From Roseobacter insulae (GTDB taxonomy: Bacteria > Pseudomonadota > Alphaproteobacteria > Rhodobacterales > Rhodobacteraceae), in contig NZ_JAHXDN010000002.1 of the NCBI RefSeq assembly GCF_019375555.1, forward strand, positions 434,001 to 498,000: a stretch of DNA of 64,000 nucleotides. The letters run 5' to 3'. The notes below the pieces were generated by a model. It was not told where the DNA came from. It did no database searches and saw nothing but the letters and a program-made list of their open reading frames with translations. The position numbers and the translations under genes are program-made. Shown in pieces: positions 8,430 to 17,763 of this stretch. Every line of letters starts with the position of its first letter. Positions within the stretch are counted from its first letter, which is position 1.

Positions 8430-8452
8430 CTGCATTGCGTAATGAGATGCAG
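8430..8452. promoter_or_regulatory. Nested palindrome between cobS and cobT
   Basis: CTGCAT (8430-8435) and ATGCAG (8447-8452) form an inverted repeat that encloses a second one, CATT/AATG, around GCGT. It is the only structured element in the short divergent interval, so it is a candidate shared operator. There is no room for a cobalamin riboswitch. Confidence 0.35.
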
Positions 8453-8478
8453 GACATGTTGCAACTGAGGTGACTAAA

Positions 8479-9492
8479 ATGACAGCGGCTTTTTCCGATC
8501 TGGATGGGTTTCGTTCCATATTATCCGCGCAGCCCGGCCAGGATGCTGACGCGGTGTCTGCCGCGACCGCGCGAAACGGTCAGTTGACCAAGCCACCGGC
8601 TGCCCTCGGGCGGCTTGAGGATCTTGCCATCTGGTACGCGGGATGGCGCGGGGTGGATCGGCCGGAGATCAAACAGCCGCAAGTCATCGTTTTTGCCGGC
8701 AACCACGGGGTCGCTGCACAGGGTGTGTCTGCCTTTCCGCCCGAAGTAACGGAACAGATGGTCTTGAATTTCGAACATGGCGGCGCGGCGATCAACCAGC
8801 TGGCGGCGACCTTCGGCGCGCGTCTCGACGTTCACGCCCTGTCGCTTGATCAGCCGACCGCTGATTTCACCCAAGGGCCGGCAATGAGCGCGGCGGAGCT
8901 GACCGAAGCGCTTTTGGTTGGCTGGAACGCGGTCGACGAGAGCGCCGACGTGCTGGTGACCGGAGAGATGGGCATCGGGAACACGACACCGGCAGCAGCG
9001 CTTGCGACGGCATTATTCGGCGGTGACGCAGAAGACTGGACCGGGCGCGGTACCGGTGTGGATGATGCCGGACTGGTCAATAAAACACGGGTGGTCGCCG
9101 AAGGTGTCGCCCTGCACGGGGCGCAGGGTGATGGTCTTGAAACGCTGCGGCGACTGGGCGGGCGTGAACTGGCAGGGATGGCCGGGGCGATTGCCCGGGC
9201 GCGCACCCTGCGTATTCCGGTCCTGCTCGATGGATTTATCTGCTGTGCGGCGGCGGCGTGTCTTGAAAAAACCACCGGGGGCGCATTGGATCACTGTGTC
9301 GCCGGGCACCTGAGTGCCGAAGGCGCCCATGTGCGCATGTTGCAGGCGCTGGACAAGAAGCCTCTTTTGTCATTGGGGCTGCGGTTGGGCGAGGCCTCCG
9401 GCGGGGCGTTGTCCCTGGGGGTTCTCAAGGCGGCTGTGGCCTGCCTCAGCGGGATGGCGACCTTTGCCGAAGCAGGCGTTTCCGACAGCTGA
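8479..9492 (+). CDS. cobT: Nicotinate-nucleotide-dimethylbenzimidazole phosphoribosyltransferase CobT
   Basis: CobT makes alpha-ribazole phosphate from nicotinate mononucleotide and dimethylbenzimidazole, feeding the reaction of the neighbouring CobS. The 337-residue protein contains the family segments [26 protein letters not shown] and [12 protein letters not shown]; the Glu in the last is the expected catalytic base. I prefer the ATG at 8479, which has GAGG at a good distance, over an in-frame GTG at 8470. It is divergent from cobS, and a stem-loop follows the stop. Confidence 0.94.
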   Translation: MTAAFSDLDGFRSILSAQPGQDADAVSAATARNGQLTKPPAALGRLEDLAIWYAGWRGVDRPEIKQPQVIVFAGNHGVAAQGVSAFPPEVTEQMVLNFEHGGAAINQLAATFGARLDVHALSLDQPTADFTQGPAMSAAELTEALLVGWNAVDESADVLVTGEMGIGNTTPAAALATALFGGDAEDWTGRGTGVDDAGLVNKTRVVAEGVALHGAQGDGLETLRRLGGRELAGMAGAIARARTLRIPVLLDGFICCAAAACLEKTTGGALDHCVAGHLSAEGAHVRMLQALDKKPLLSLGLRLGEASGGALSLGVLKAAVACLSGMATFAEAGVSDS

Positions 9493-9501
9493 ACAGTGAG
9501 T

Positions 9502-9540
9502 GCCGCAAGCCCTTTAGCCCCTTTAGCGCGGGCTTGCGGC
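9502..9540 (+). terminator. Hairpin between cobT and the antiporter gene
   Basis: An 11-bp perfect stem pairs 9502-9512 (GCCGCAAGCCC) with 9530-9540 (GGGCTTGCGGC). There is no T run on either side, so it is a weaker or factor-assisted terminator between two convergent genes. Confidence 0.55.
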
Positions 9541-9549
9541 CCCTCAGCG

Positions 9550-11424
9550 TCAGGCGCGCTTCTGTTCGCTGTCGCGGCTCAGGAAGGCCGTTTCCAACTC
9601 TTTTTGCAGCTCTTTCGCGCGTTCCAGATAAGCGGGGTTCTGGCTTGCGGGCACGGCAGGATCCCACAGTTGAGCCAATTCCTGAACGGAATGGCGGTCG
9701 TGGTGGTAGAAGATCCTTTCGGCCTCGGCCGCCTCGTATTCGCTGAGGCCCATGTTCTCCAGCACGTAGCGGCCCGCCCGCAATGAGCTGTCGAAGAGTT
9801 CGCGCACGATGTCATCGGCACCTGCCTGATACAGGCGGTAGACATGGGTTCTGTCCCGCGCCCGCGCCACGATGTGCAGATCCGGGCGCAGTTTGCGGGC
9901 GTATTGAACCAGTTTGATTGCAGCTTCCTTGTCATCGAGCGCAACGACCAGAACCCGTGCCGAATCCAACCCGGCGGCGCGCAGGATATCGGGACGTGTC
10001 GGGTCACCGAGAAATCCCTTGAAGCCGAACCGTCGCATCACCGCGATCGTCTCCATATCATGGTCGAGCACAACCGTATTGAAACCGTTTGCCTGCACCA
10101 GCCGGTTCACGATCTGACCGAAGCGGCCGATGCCGGCAATGATTATCGGGCCTTCGATGTCGATCTCATCTTCGGGCTGCGGTTCCTGCGTGTCCTTGGC
10201 GCGTTTCGACAGGGTGTCATAGAGAATGAACAGCAAGGGCGTGATCAGCATTGTCATGGAAATCACCAGCAGCAGCGTCTCTGCAACATCCACCGGGATG
10301 ACCCCCTGCACAACGGAGAAGGAGACCAGCACAAATCCGAACTCACCGGCCTGCGCGAGGGCAAGCGCAAAAAGCCACTGGTCCTTGCGTTTGAGTTTGA
10401 AGGCGCGCCCGAGGATGTAAAGGATCAGCCCCTTGACGATGATCACCAGCAACGCCATCGCAATAATCGCCGGCCAGTTCTCAAAGAGCAGGACAAAATT
10501 GATGCCGGCGCCCACAGTGATGAAAAACAAGCCGAGCAACAGGCCTTTGAAAGGTTCGAGGTCGGTTTCCAGCTCGTGGCGGAATTCGGAGCTGGCCAGA
10601 ACCACGCCCGCGAGAAAAGCGCCGAGGGCCGGAGACAGGCCAACCAGTGTCATCAGGAAGGAAATGCCAACGACGATCAGCAGTGCAAGTGCTGTGTACA
10701 TCTCGCGTAGGCGGGCGGAATGGATGTAGCGAAACAACGGCCGGGTCAGGAAAACACCGGCCAGCACCACGGCGGCAATGGCGGCGATGGTAACCAGTGT
10801 GACCCCCCAGCCCGGCAGGCCCTCTACCAGTGACAGGCTGTGATGGGCCTTGCCATGTGCTTCTTCACCCGCCCGCAGGATGGAGCCGTCATCGGACATC
10901 TGCATCGGCACGGTCGCCACCAGCAGCGGCAAGAATGCGAGGATCGGGATGACCGCGATGTCCTGTGTCAGAAGAACCGAAAACACCGACCGCCCGCCGC
11001 TTGTCTGCATCAGGCCCTTTTCCGACAGGGTCTGCAGAACGATCGCAGTGGAACTCAGCGACAGGGTCAGGCCGATGGCCAGCGCCACGCCCCAGGGCTG
11101 GTGGTAGGCCATGGCGATGCCCATGATCGCCAGCGTGCTGAGCGTGATCTGCAAGCCGCCGAGGCCGATCAGCCGGTGACGCATGTCCCACAGGGCGCGG
11201 GGCTCCAGTTCGAGGCCGATCAGGAACAGCATCATCACCACGCCGAATTCCGCAAAATGCTGCAGGTCCTCGGTTTCCGCGCCGACGAGACCCAGGACAG
11301 GGCCGATGATGATGCCAGCCGCGAGGTAGCCCAGCACCGATCCCAGCCCGAGGCGCGCGGCAATCGGTACCGCGATCACAGCAGCAGCCAGGTAAATCGA
11401 AGCTTGGAAAAGGAAGCTTTCCAT
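9550..11424 (-). CDS. Kef-type monovalent cation:proton antiporter (CPA2)
   Basis: The 624-residue inner-membrane protein has an N-terminal CPA2 exchanger domain of about twelve spans (residues 1-390, with LGLGSVLGYLAAGIIIGP and LSLSSTAIVLQTLSE). A cytosolic RCK/TrkA-N Rossmann domain follows from about 410 (IIIAGIGRFGQIVNRL). This is the KefB/KefC architecture, which exports K+ and is gated by nucleotide or glutathione adducts. No ancillary KefF/KefG reductase gene lies beside it. The gene sits 25 bp downstream of the Lrp-type regulator on the same strand, so they may share a transcript. B versus C subtype is not resolved. Confidence 0.9.
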   Translation of the reverse strand: MESFLFQASIYLAAAVIAVPIAARLGLGSVLGYLAAGIIIGPVLGLVGAETEDLQHFAEFGVVMMLFLIGLELEPRALWDMRHRLIGLGGLQITLSTLAIMGIAMAYHQPWGVALAIGLTLSLSSTAIVLQTLSEKGLMQTSGGRSVFSVLLTQDIAVIPILAFLPLLVATVPMQMSDDGSILRAGEEAHGKAHHSLSLVEGLPGWGVTLVTIAAIAAVVLAGVFLTRPLFRYIHSARLREMYTALALLIVVGISFLMTLVGLSPALGAFLAGVVLASSEFRHELETDLEPFKGLLLGLFFITVGAGINFVLLFENWPAIIAMALLVIIVKGLILYILGRAFKLKRKDQWLFALALAQAGEFGFVLVSFSVVQGVIPVDVAETLLLVISMTMLITPLLFILYDTLSKRAKDTQEPQPEDEIDIEGPIIIAGIGRFGQIVNRLVQANGFNTVVLDHDMETIAVMRRFGFKGFLGDPTRPDILRAAGLDSARVLVVALDDKEAAIKLVQYARKLRPDLHIVARARDRTHVYRLYQAGADDIVRELFDSSLRAGRYVLENMGLSEYEAAEAERIFYHHDRHSVQELAQLWDPAVPASQNPAYLERAKELQKELETAFLSRDSEQKRA

Positions 11425-11449
11425 GGGGGCGCGGTCTCCTTCGGGGGCG

Positions 11450-11908
11450 TCAGGTGGGCAGGGGCCCGTCGGTTTTGAGTTGGTCCATCACGATCTGGCT
11501 GTGCACACGGGCCACAGCGGGATGGGGCAGCAATACGTCGTGAATCAATGCATTTAATGCCGGCAAGTCAGCGCAGTACACCCGTAATAGATAGTCCGCA
11601 TCGCCGGTCATTGTCCATGCGCTGGTGATCTCCTGACGGGCGTTTACGAGCCGCGCGAAGCTCTTGGAATGATCGGGCCCGTGGGTGCCGAGGTGAACCT
11701 GGACAAAGCCCTGTACATGCAGGCCAAGACGCGCGGGATCGAGCCGGGCGACATAGGCCTGGATGTAGCCTTCGGTTTCCAGTCTCTGGCGCCTGCGGCC
11801 CGCCTGACTGGGCGACAGGTTGAGCATTTCGCCCAGTTGCTGTGCCGTCAGATGCGCGTTTTTCTGGAGCGCGGCCAACAACCGTGTGTCCATGGTGTCC
11901 AGCATCAT
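11450..11908 (-). CDS. Lrp/AsnC-family transcriptional regulator
   Basis: The 152-residue protein has an N-terminal winged helix (DTRLLAALQKNAHLTAQQLGEMLNLSPSQAGRRRQRLE) and a C-terminal RAM effector domain (FVQVHLGTHG, then WTMTGDADYLLRVY). It is transcribed divergently from hppD across a 158-bp interval full of TGCGC half-sites, so control of tyrosine/phenylalanine catabolism is the natural inference. The start may be either of two adjacent ATGs (11908 or 11905). Confidence 0.9.
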   Translation of the reverse strand: MMLDTMDTRLLAALQKNAHLTAQQLGEMLNLSPSQAGRRRQRLETEGYIQAYVARLDPARLGLHVQGFVQVHLGTHGPDHSKSFARLVNARQEITSAWTMTGDADYLLRVYCADLPALNALIHDVLLPHPAVARVHSQIVMDQLKTDGPLPT

Positions 11909-11947
11909 GCGTACCTTTTTCGGAATTCATCAAAACTATGCGTGATT

Positions 11948-12024
11948 TTTGCGCAAACAGCTAGGGTAGACAGTCACAATGCGCGGAAAACGCGCATGTT
12001 TGGCGCTATCCTGCCTGTAACTTG
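11948..12024. promoter_or_regulatory. Repeated TGCGC(A) palindromes in the lrp-hppD interval
   Basis: TTTGCGCAAA at 11948-11957 is a perfect palindrome. ATGCGCG (11979-11985) and CGCGCAT (11991-11997) form an inverted repeat around GAAAA, and another TTGCGCA lies near 12020. The spacing suggests several operator copies for the divergent Lrp-family protein. Binding is inferred. Confidence 0.45.
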
Positions 12025-12066
12025 CGCAGATTGGCGCGACTCACCCGTTTTTCAAGGAGCACCAGC

Positions 12067-13161
12067 ATGGGTCCTTTCCCGCATGACGCACCCAAATCCA
12101 CTATCACGGCAGAGAACCCTGCCGGTACGGACGGTTTCGAATTCGTTGAATTTGCACATCCGGACCCTCAGGAGCTGCGCGATCTGTTTGCGCGGATGGG
12201 GTATGCGCATGTGGCAAACCACAAGTCCAAGAAAATCGAGCTGTGGCAGCAGGGTGACATTACGTATGTGCTGAATGCGGACCCGGACAGTTTTGCCGCG
12301 CGCTTTGTTGAAGAACACGGCCCCTGTGCACCGTCCATGGGGTGGCGTGTCGTCGATGCGCAGCATGCCTTCGATCACGCAGTGTCGAAGGGGGCCACAC
12401 CCTACGAGGGCGCGGGCAAGGCGCTCGATGTTCCCGCGATTGTCGGGATCGGCGGGTCGCTGCTGTACTTCGTGGATCAGTATTACGACACGAGCCCCTA
12501 TAACACCGAGTTCGACTGGATCGAACAGTCCAAGCCCGCGGGTGTCGGATTTTACTACCTCGATCACCTGACCCACAACGTTCACAAGGGCAACATGGAT
12601 AAGTGGTTTAAGTTCTACGGCGACCTGTTCAACTTCAAGGAAATCCGGTTTTTCGACATCGAAGGGAAATTCACCGGCCTGCTGAGCCGTGCCCTGACAT
12701 CGCCCTGCGGCCGCATTCGCATTCCGATCAACGAGGATCGGGGTGAAACCGGCCAGATTGTCGCCTATCTGAAGAAATACAAAGGTGAGGGCATTCAGCA
12801 CATCGCCGTTGGATCGAGCAACATCTACGACAGTACAGACGAGATCGCCGCGCGGGGCCTCAAATTCATGCCGGGCCCGCCCGAGACTTACTACGCCATG
12901 AGCCGTGACCGGGTGAGCGGCCATGAAGAACCCATCGACCGGATGAAAAAGCACGGCATTCTGATCGACGGCGAAGGTGTCGTGGATGGCGGGGAAACCA
13001 AGATCCTGTTGCAGATTTTTTCGAAGACGGTTATCGGGCCGATCTTTTTCGAATTCATTCAGCGCAAGGGCGACGACGGCTTCGGCGAGGGCAACTTCAA
13101 GGCATTGTTCGAGAGCATTGAGCAAGAGCAGATCGACAACGGTGAACTGGCCGCTGAATAA
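12067..13161 (+). CDS. hppD: 4-hydroxyphenylpyruvate dioxygenase
   Basis: HPPD converts 4-hydroxyphenylpyruvate to homogentisate in tyrosine catabolism. The 364-residue protein has the two-barrel VOC fold. The three iron ligands can be placed at His167 (LDHLTHNV), His245 (GIQHIAV) and Glu329 (FFEFIQRKG). The ATG at 12067 is well supported by AAGGAG eight bases upstream; the longer in-frame reading is spurious. No homogentisate dioxygenase gene is adjacent, so the rest of the pathway lies elsewhere. Confidence 0.96.
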   Translation: MGPFPHDAPKSTITAENPAGTDGFEFVEFAHPDPQELRDLFARMGYAHVANHKSKKIELWQQGDITYVLNADPDSFAARFVEEHGPCAPSMGWRVVDAQHAFDHAVSKGATPYEGAGKALDVPAIVGIGGSLLYFVDQYYDTSPYNTEFDWIEQSKPAGVGFYYLDHLTHNVHKGNMDKWFKFYGDLFNFKEIRFFDIEGKFTGLLSRALTSPCGRIRIPINEDRGETGQIVAYLKKYKGEGIQHIAVGSSNIYDSTDEIAARGLKFMPGPPETYYAMSRDRVSGHEEPIDRMKKHGILIDGEGVVDGGETKILLQIFSKTVIGPIFFEFIQRKGDDGFGEGNFKALFESIEQEQIDNGELAAE

Positions 13162-13247
13162 CGGCGGCTCACCTCTCTCAATCGCCGGGGCACAGGGCTG
13201 TGATCTGACGTCGTGAGGTTGCGGGCCACCGGCGAAGCCCGGGCAGG

Positions 13248-15566
13248 TTACCCTTTCGGCATCTTCAACACGAGGTTGCGGCCGCTCTTTTGGTATCGCA
13301 ATTCGCTGTCACCGATGGCGGAGATGCGCCCGCCATCTATGCGGTCGCCGACCTGCACCTTCTTGTAGCGGCCATTGGAGAGGCGCACGAGCGCCCGGCG
13401 GTCAGACGGGGTGCCGTAAACGCCAATCAGGTTCACCTTGCGCAGGTTGATTGCGTTGCGCACGGTTGCTTCCCGCGCGACGGATGCGCTTGTGGGTATC
13501 TTCGGTGTGACCGTGCGGGGGGCGATGCTGGCCGCGCCGACGGACGCAGCGCTGGCCGCGGTTTTCTGCGCGCGCGCCACGATCTGGTTGAAATTGCTTG
13601 GGCGTGCGCCGGGTCGCAAGGACGCCGCCAGCGCCAGACGGCTGTCACTGGCCTGAACGGTCGGTGTTTCCTGCGCGGCCGGGGCGGCTGAGGCATCTTC
13701 GAGTGGTACAAGACTTGCTGCCGCCGCGGCCGTTGCCGTTTCAACGGCGGAGACCGGCCGGACCGGCGGGCGGTACTGCGCCAATTCCAATCGCGTTAAC
13801 CCATCCAGTGTCGCCCGCTCCGTCGTTTCTTTGAGATCGCCGGGGCGTGGGCGCGGGCGAAAGGCCGCCAGCTCCGTTTGCACGGGGCTGAGCAGGGCAG
13901 CGGGCGTGTCGCGCTGTGGAAAGGTTGCGGGGCGGGCGGGCGGAGCGCCTGCAAATATCTTGATGCCGTCAGGGCTGATTGTCCCCTCGGGGCTGGCGGT
14001 CACAAGCCCGCGCTGATCAAGCGCAAATACTGTTCCCGCGGCGGCAGGCGTTCCGGGGTCTTCGAGCGTGATGTCACCTTCGAAACCGGATGCCGGTGGC
14101 AGGGCCACGGCGTCAAACGCAGGCTCGATCGGATCGATGCTGGTCACGTATAGATCTTCGATATCCACGAGGGCCGGCGGCTGCGGCACCTCGGGCGCGT
14201 GCGGCCAGATCCCCGTTACCGCGTAGCTGGCGCGGTGGTCCTCGTCTGTCGCGATGGACGCTGCCTCGGTATCGTCGTCAATCAGTGGGGTGCGCAGCGC
14301 GTCCAGCACCGCCGCATCCTCGTCGGAGAGGTTGGGATCAAGAGAAGCCAGTTCAGGGCTGTCATCTCCGGGGGGCGCAGGCTCCAGTAACGGCGGTGAT
14401 ACCTGTACGGCCTGAGTTTCAATGCTGGCCTTGCCCTTGCTGTCAAAGAAACCGGCCAGCCCGTCCTGCACGAAGCCGGAAGCCCACGCGGCAATACCCG
14501 CCAGCACGACAAGAAGCGCAACCGTCAGCGCGAAAGCTACATACCACGGGGCACCCTGGCGGGTTTTGGCCTCGCGTGCGCCAAAGACCGTCAGCCGCTC
14601 GGCGTCGACCTTCGGGCCTTTGCTGGGGCGCGGAACAGAGACCGGCGGCACACGGACAGAGCGCGGTTTCGGTGCGACCAGCGTCGGCACGGCCGGTTCG
14701 GCAAAGCCCTGCACCGGTTCGGGTGCCGCTGCTTGCGGAAAGGTGGTTTCCGACGCCGCGCGTCGTGGTTTACGGCGACTGCTGAAGGCCGCGGTCTGCG
14801 AGATTACGTCGCGCGGCGGGACCTCTGGGTCCGCAATCTCGGGTATGGGCTGCTCGCTTCTGCGAAAGCTCGCCAGCGCATCGCCGAGGCGGTCACGTTC
14901 GGAAGCATCATCGGCGGGGGCGGTTTTGACGGTCGGCGCTGGCTGGGTTTCGGCTATTGCGACCGGGGCCTTGGGAATGCCGGCATCCCGCTCGGCAAGC
15001 GATATATCGGGCCGCTCGGCCTCGCCGATCATCACGATTGCCACGCCATCGGGCTCAACACTCTGGCCCGGGCCAAGCAACGTTCTCGCCGCCTTCGACG
15101 GGCCGAAGAATGGTTCGCCGAGGTAGGTGTTGTCACCCGGAATCGCAACAAAGCTGACCGGGTGGAACCGATGTTCTTCGGCAAAGGCCTCGGCTTCGTC
15201 AAGCGTTTCATATGCAACAGCCGCAATATGGGTTCTGTCGCCATCTTCGGAGATGTCGAAGGCCAGTTCATCGACCGGATAGGGTGTCGCGCCATCCAGG
15301 GCGGCGCGCGCGGCATCCCGCCGCGCAAGCGTGTCCATGCCCGGCGTGTCGATGCTGAGGTAGCGTATCTGTTCGTTGGGAATAACCAATTTGCAGCGCA
15401 GCCCGTCGGGAGCCAGCGCCGTGGCGGTCTTGCGCAGCACGGCCAGTTCACCGGCAAGGCCCGGATCGCCCGGCATAACTTCGCCGACCAGCCGCCACCC
15501 CCCTGCGGCACGGAGCAGCAGGCGAACACCTTCAACGGACAGAGAAAGCGCAAAGTTTGGTTTCAT
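13248..15566 (-). CDS. GspL/PilM-like N-domain fused to GspC/PilP-like C-domain (unknown function)
   Basis: The 772-residue protein has three parts. Residues 1-180 resemble the cytoplasmic actin-like domain of GspL/PilM (ALSLSVEGVRLL, KLVIPNEQIRYLSID, ATPYPVDELAFDI). A Pro/Ala-rich linker leads to a single membrane span near 341-364. A long Pro/Ala/Thr-rich periplasmic segment then ends in a compact domain at about 698-772 (IGVYGTPSDRRALVRLSNG, KKVQVGDRIDGGRISAIGD) that looks like the HR/PilP domain of secretin partners. No secretin, ATPase or pseudopilin gene is near. Similar proteins in Roseobacters often carry generic or misleading names. Domain calls are by pattern; function is not known. 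Confidence 0.7.
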   Translation of the reverse strand: MKPNFALSLSVEGVRLLLRAAGGWRLVGEVMPGDPGLAGELAVLRKTATALAPDGLRCKLVIPNEQIRYLSIDTPGMDTLARRDAARAALDGATPYPVDELAFDISEDGDRTHIAAVAYETLDEAEAFAEEHRFHPVSFVAIPGDNTYLGEPFFGPSKAARTLLGPGQSVEPDGVAIVMIGEAERPDISLAERDAGIPKAPVAIAETQPAPTVKTAPADDASERDRLGDALASFRRSEQPIPEIADPEVPPRDVISQTAAFSSRRKPRRAASETTFPQAAAPEPVQGFAEPAVPTLVAPKPRSVRVPPVSVPRPSKGPKVDAERLTVFGAREAKTRQGAPWYVAFALTVALLVVLAGIAAWASGFVQDGLAGFFDSKGKASIETQAVQVSPPLLEPAPPGDDSPELASLDPNLSDEDAAVLDALRTPLIDDDTEAASIATDEDHRASYAVTGIWPHAPEVPQPPALVDIEDLYVTSIDPIEPAFDAVALPPASGFEGDITLEDPGTPAAAGTVFALDQRGLVTASPEGTISPDGIKIFAGAPPARPATFPQRDTPAALLSPVQTELAAFRPRPRPGDLKETTERATLDGLTRLELAQYRPPVRPVSAVETATAAAAASLVPLEDASAAPAAQETPTVQASDSRLALAASLRPGARPSNFNQIVARAQKTAASAASVGAASIAPRTVTPKIPTSASVAREATVRNAINLRKVNLIGVYGTPSDRRALVRLSNGRYKKVQVGDRIDGGRISAIGDSELRYQKSGRNLVLKMPKG

Positions 15567-15723
15567 GCGTAGGGTTTAACAGTCCCTTGTGAACTTGGAC
15601 AGAAGGTAAAATTCTTTCCAGATGATATAGCAGGTCTTTGCCGAGAAAAAGTAAATGCGGTCTTAATCGCTTGCCCTTGGCAGAGCAGCGGTGTCTGCTG
15701 AAGCGGTATTTTGGAGGATAGTG

Positions 15724-16416
15724 ATGAGACAGGTTTTAAGCGTGTTGATGGTCATGATCTGTTGCGCTGGTGCCGCGTCCGCGGACCAGCTTAGGGTCAT
15801 CAGCACGACCGGTCACGGTGCCGTGGAAGCCGCGCCGGATATGGCGACGCTGCGGCTAGGCGTCACGCATGAAGCCCGGCAGGCCGCCGACGCGATGACC
15901 GCCACATCGCAAGGGGTCGGTGCAGTGTTGTCCCGGCTGACAGAGGCGGGGGTCGCTGCGCGGGATATGCAGACGGACAGTGTCTCGTTGCAGCCGGTCT
16001 GGTCAGGTCGCGGGTCGACGTCCACCGCGCCCCCCAAAATCACCGGGTTCGTCGCGAGCAATTCATTGACCGTCCGGGTACGGGATCTCGACACGCTGGG
16101 CGGCATTCTTGATCTGGTGGTTAGCGATGGGGCCAATACTTTCAATGGCTTGTCGTTTGGCCTGCAGGAGCCGAAGCCAGCCGCGGATGCGGCCCGGGCA
16201 GAGGCCGTGCGGGATGCGATCGACCGGGCGCAACAGTTGGCCGAGGCCGCCGGGTTGGCTCTGGGTCCCATCCAGTCAATCACCGAAAGTGGCGCAATGC
16301 CGCGCCCGCAGATGATGGAGATGGCCGCCGCGCGCCAGATGGATGCCCCCATCGCGGCGGGTGAACTGACGGTTGAGGCGCAGGTTCACATCGTCTTCGC
16401 CATCGAGGACGACTAG
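15724..16416 (+). CDS. Periplasmic SIMPL-domain protein
   Basis: The 230-residue protein has a clear signal peptide (VLSVLMVMICCAGAASA, cleaved near residue 20) followed by one SIMPL (DUF541) domain with ISTTGHGAVEAAPDMATLRLGV at its start and AEARAEAVRDAIDRAQQLAEAAGL-type helices later. Bacterial SIMPL proteins are envelope proteins linked to oxidative-stress tolerance; their biochemical role is unsettled. The ATG at 15724 has GGAGG at a good distance. The gene stands alone and ends at a strong terminator. Confidence 0.88.
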   Translation: MRQVLSVLMVMICCAGAASADQLRVISTTGHGAVEAAPDMATLRLGVTHEARQAADAMTATSQGVGAVLSRLTEAGVAARDMQTDSVSLQPVWSGRGSTSTAPPKITGFVASNSLTVRVRDLDTLGGILDLVVSDGANTFNGLSFGLQEPKPAADAARAEAVRDAIDRAQQLAEAAGLALGPIQSITESGAMPRPQMMEMAAARQMDAPIAAGELTVEAQVHIVFAIEDD

Positions 16417-16437
16417 CCCCCCAGCGACCCGACGTGA

Positions 16438-16467
16438 AAGGGCGCTCGGTGATAGCGCCCTTTTTTT
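16438..16467 (+). terminator. Rho-independent terminator after the SIMPL gene
   Basis: A 9-bp stem, 16438-16446 (AAGGGCGCT) with 16454-16462 (AGCGCCCTT), is followed by a run of T to 16467. It lies just before the end of the convergent metY gene. Confidence 0.93.
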
Positions 16468-16470
16468 GTA

Positions 16471-17763
16471 TCAGCTTGTCGCCTTGGCCAGAGCCTGATC
16501 TAGATCGGCGATCAGGTCATCGGCGCTCTCGATCCCGATTGATACCCGCACGACACCGGGGCCGGCACCGGCCGCTTCCTGCTGTTCCGCCGTCAGCTGA
16601 CGGTGCGTGGTCGAGGCGGAATGGATCACCAGGCTGCGGGTGTCGCCCAGGTTCGCAACGTGGCTGAAAATCTCCAGCGCGTTCACGAATTTCACGCAGG
16701 AATCGTAGCCGCCCTTGATGGCGAAAGTGAAAAGCCCGCCAGCGCCTTTCGGGCAGATCTTCTTGACCCGGTCATTATAGGGGGAGGATTTCAACCCGGC
16801 GTATGTCACGTAGTCGACACGTGGGTCATTCTCCAGCCAGGTTGCAAGTTTCTCGGCGTTCTCAACGTGACGTTCCATCCGCAGGGACAGGGTTTCGGTG
16901 CCCATCAGCGTGTAATGCGCCGCTTGCGGGTTCATCGTCATGCCCAGATCACGCAGACCGATGGCGATGGAGTGAAAGGTGAAGGCGAGCGGGCCGAAGG
17001 TCTCGTGGAACTTCAGACCGTGATACGCGGGTTCGGGCTGGCTGAGCGATGGGAACTTGTCGTTCGCGGACCAGTCGAATTTGCCGGAATCCACGATACA
17101 GCCGCCTGTCACCGTCCCGTTGCCGGTAAGGTATTTGGTGGTTGAATGCACAACCAGCGTCGCGCCGTGCTCAATGGGACGGCAGAGAAAGGGCGTGGCC
17201 GAAGTGTTGTCCACGATCAGCGGAAGGCCTGCCGCGTCTGAAATCTTGGAGATTGCATCCAGATCCGTGATGTAGCCGCCGGGGTTGGCAATGGATTCGC
17301 AGAATACCGCGCGCGTGTCGTCGTTGATCGCCGCCTTGACCGCGTCGAGATCATCGAAGTCGACAAAGGTCGCCTCCCAGCCAAAGCGGTTGATGGTGTG
17401 TGAAAACTGGGTGACCGTGCCACCGTAAAGCCGGGTCGACACGACGATGTTCTTACCCGGCCCCATCAGCGGGAAAAGCGCCATGATCTGAGCGGCATGC
17501 CCCGACGAACAGCAGGCGGCGCCCACGCCGCCTTCGAGTGTGGCGATACGTTCCTGCAGCACGGCGACGGTCGGGTTGGTCAGGCGCGAGTAGATGAAAC
17601 CCACTTCCTGAAGGTTGAAAAGCGCTGCCGCATGGTCCGCATCCCGGAACACATAGGCCGTGGTCTGGTAGATCGGCGTCTGGCGTGCACCGGTTGCCGG
17701 GTCGGGGCGGGCGCCCGCGTGAATTTGCAAGGTGTCAAAGCCGTAGCTGGGGCCGTCTGTCAT
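16471..17763 (-). CDS. metY: O-acetylhomoserine aminocarboxypropyltransferase (sulfhydrylase)
   Basis: The enzyme makes homocysteine from O-acetylhomoserine and sulfide, the direct sulfhydrylation route to methionine. The 430-residue protein is a Cys/Met-metabolism PLP enzyme; the Schiff-base lysine is Lys210 in VVHSTTKYLTGNG, and the SGHAAQ and TNPT segments near residues 60-95 are typical. The ATG at 17763 has AGGAGG just upstream; a longer in-frame reading is rejected. Only 84 bp separate it from the glycosyltransferase gene upstream, and I see no SAM riboswitch there. Confidence 0.93.
   Translation of the reverse strand: MTDGPSYGFDTLQIHAGARPDPATGARQTPIYQTTAYVFRDADHAAALFNLQEVGFIYSRLTNPTVAVLQERIATLEGGVGAACCSSGHAAQIMALFPLMGPGKNIVVSTRLYGGTVTQFSHTINRFGWEATFVDFDDLDAVKAAINDDTRAVFCESIANPGGYITDLDAISKISDAAGLPLIVDNTSATPFLCRPIEHGATLVVHSTTKYLTGNGTVTGGCIVDSGKFDWSANDKFPSLSQPEPAYHGLKFHETFGPLAFTFHSIAIGLRDLGMTMNPQAAHYTLMGTETLSLRMERHVENAEKLATWLENDPRVDYVTYAGLKSSPYNDRVKKICPKGAGGLFTFAIKGGYDSCVKFVNALEIFSHVANLGDTRSLVIHSASTTHRQLTAEQQEAAGAGPGVVRVSIGIESADDLIADLDQALAKATS

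Noticed and set aside
8396-8478. Possible cobalamin riboswitch
   Set aside because: The interval is far too short, and no B12 box is visible.
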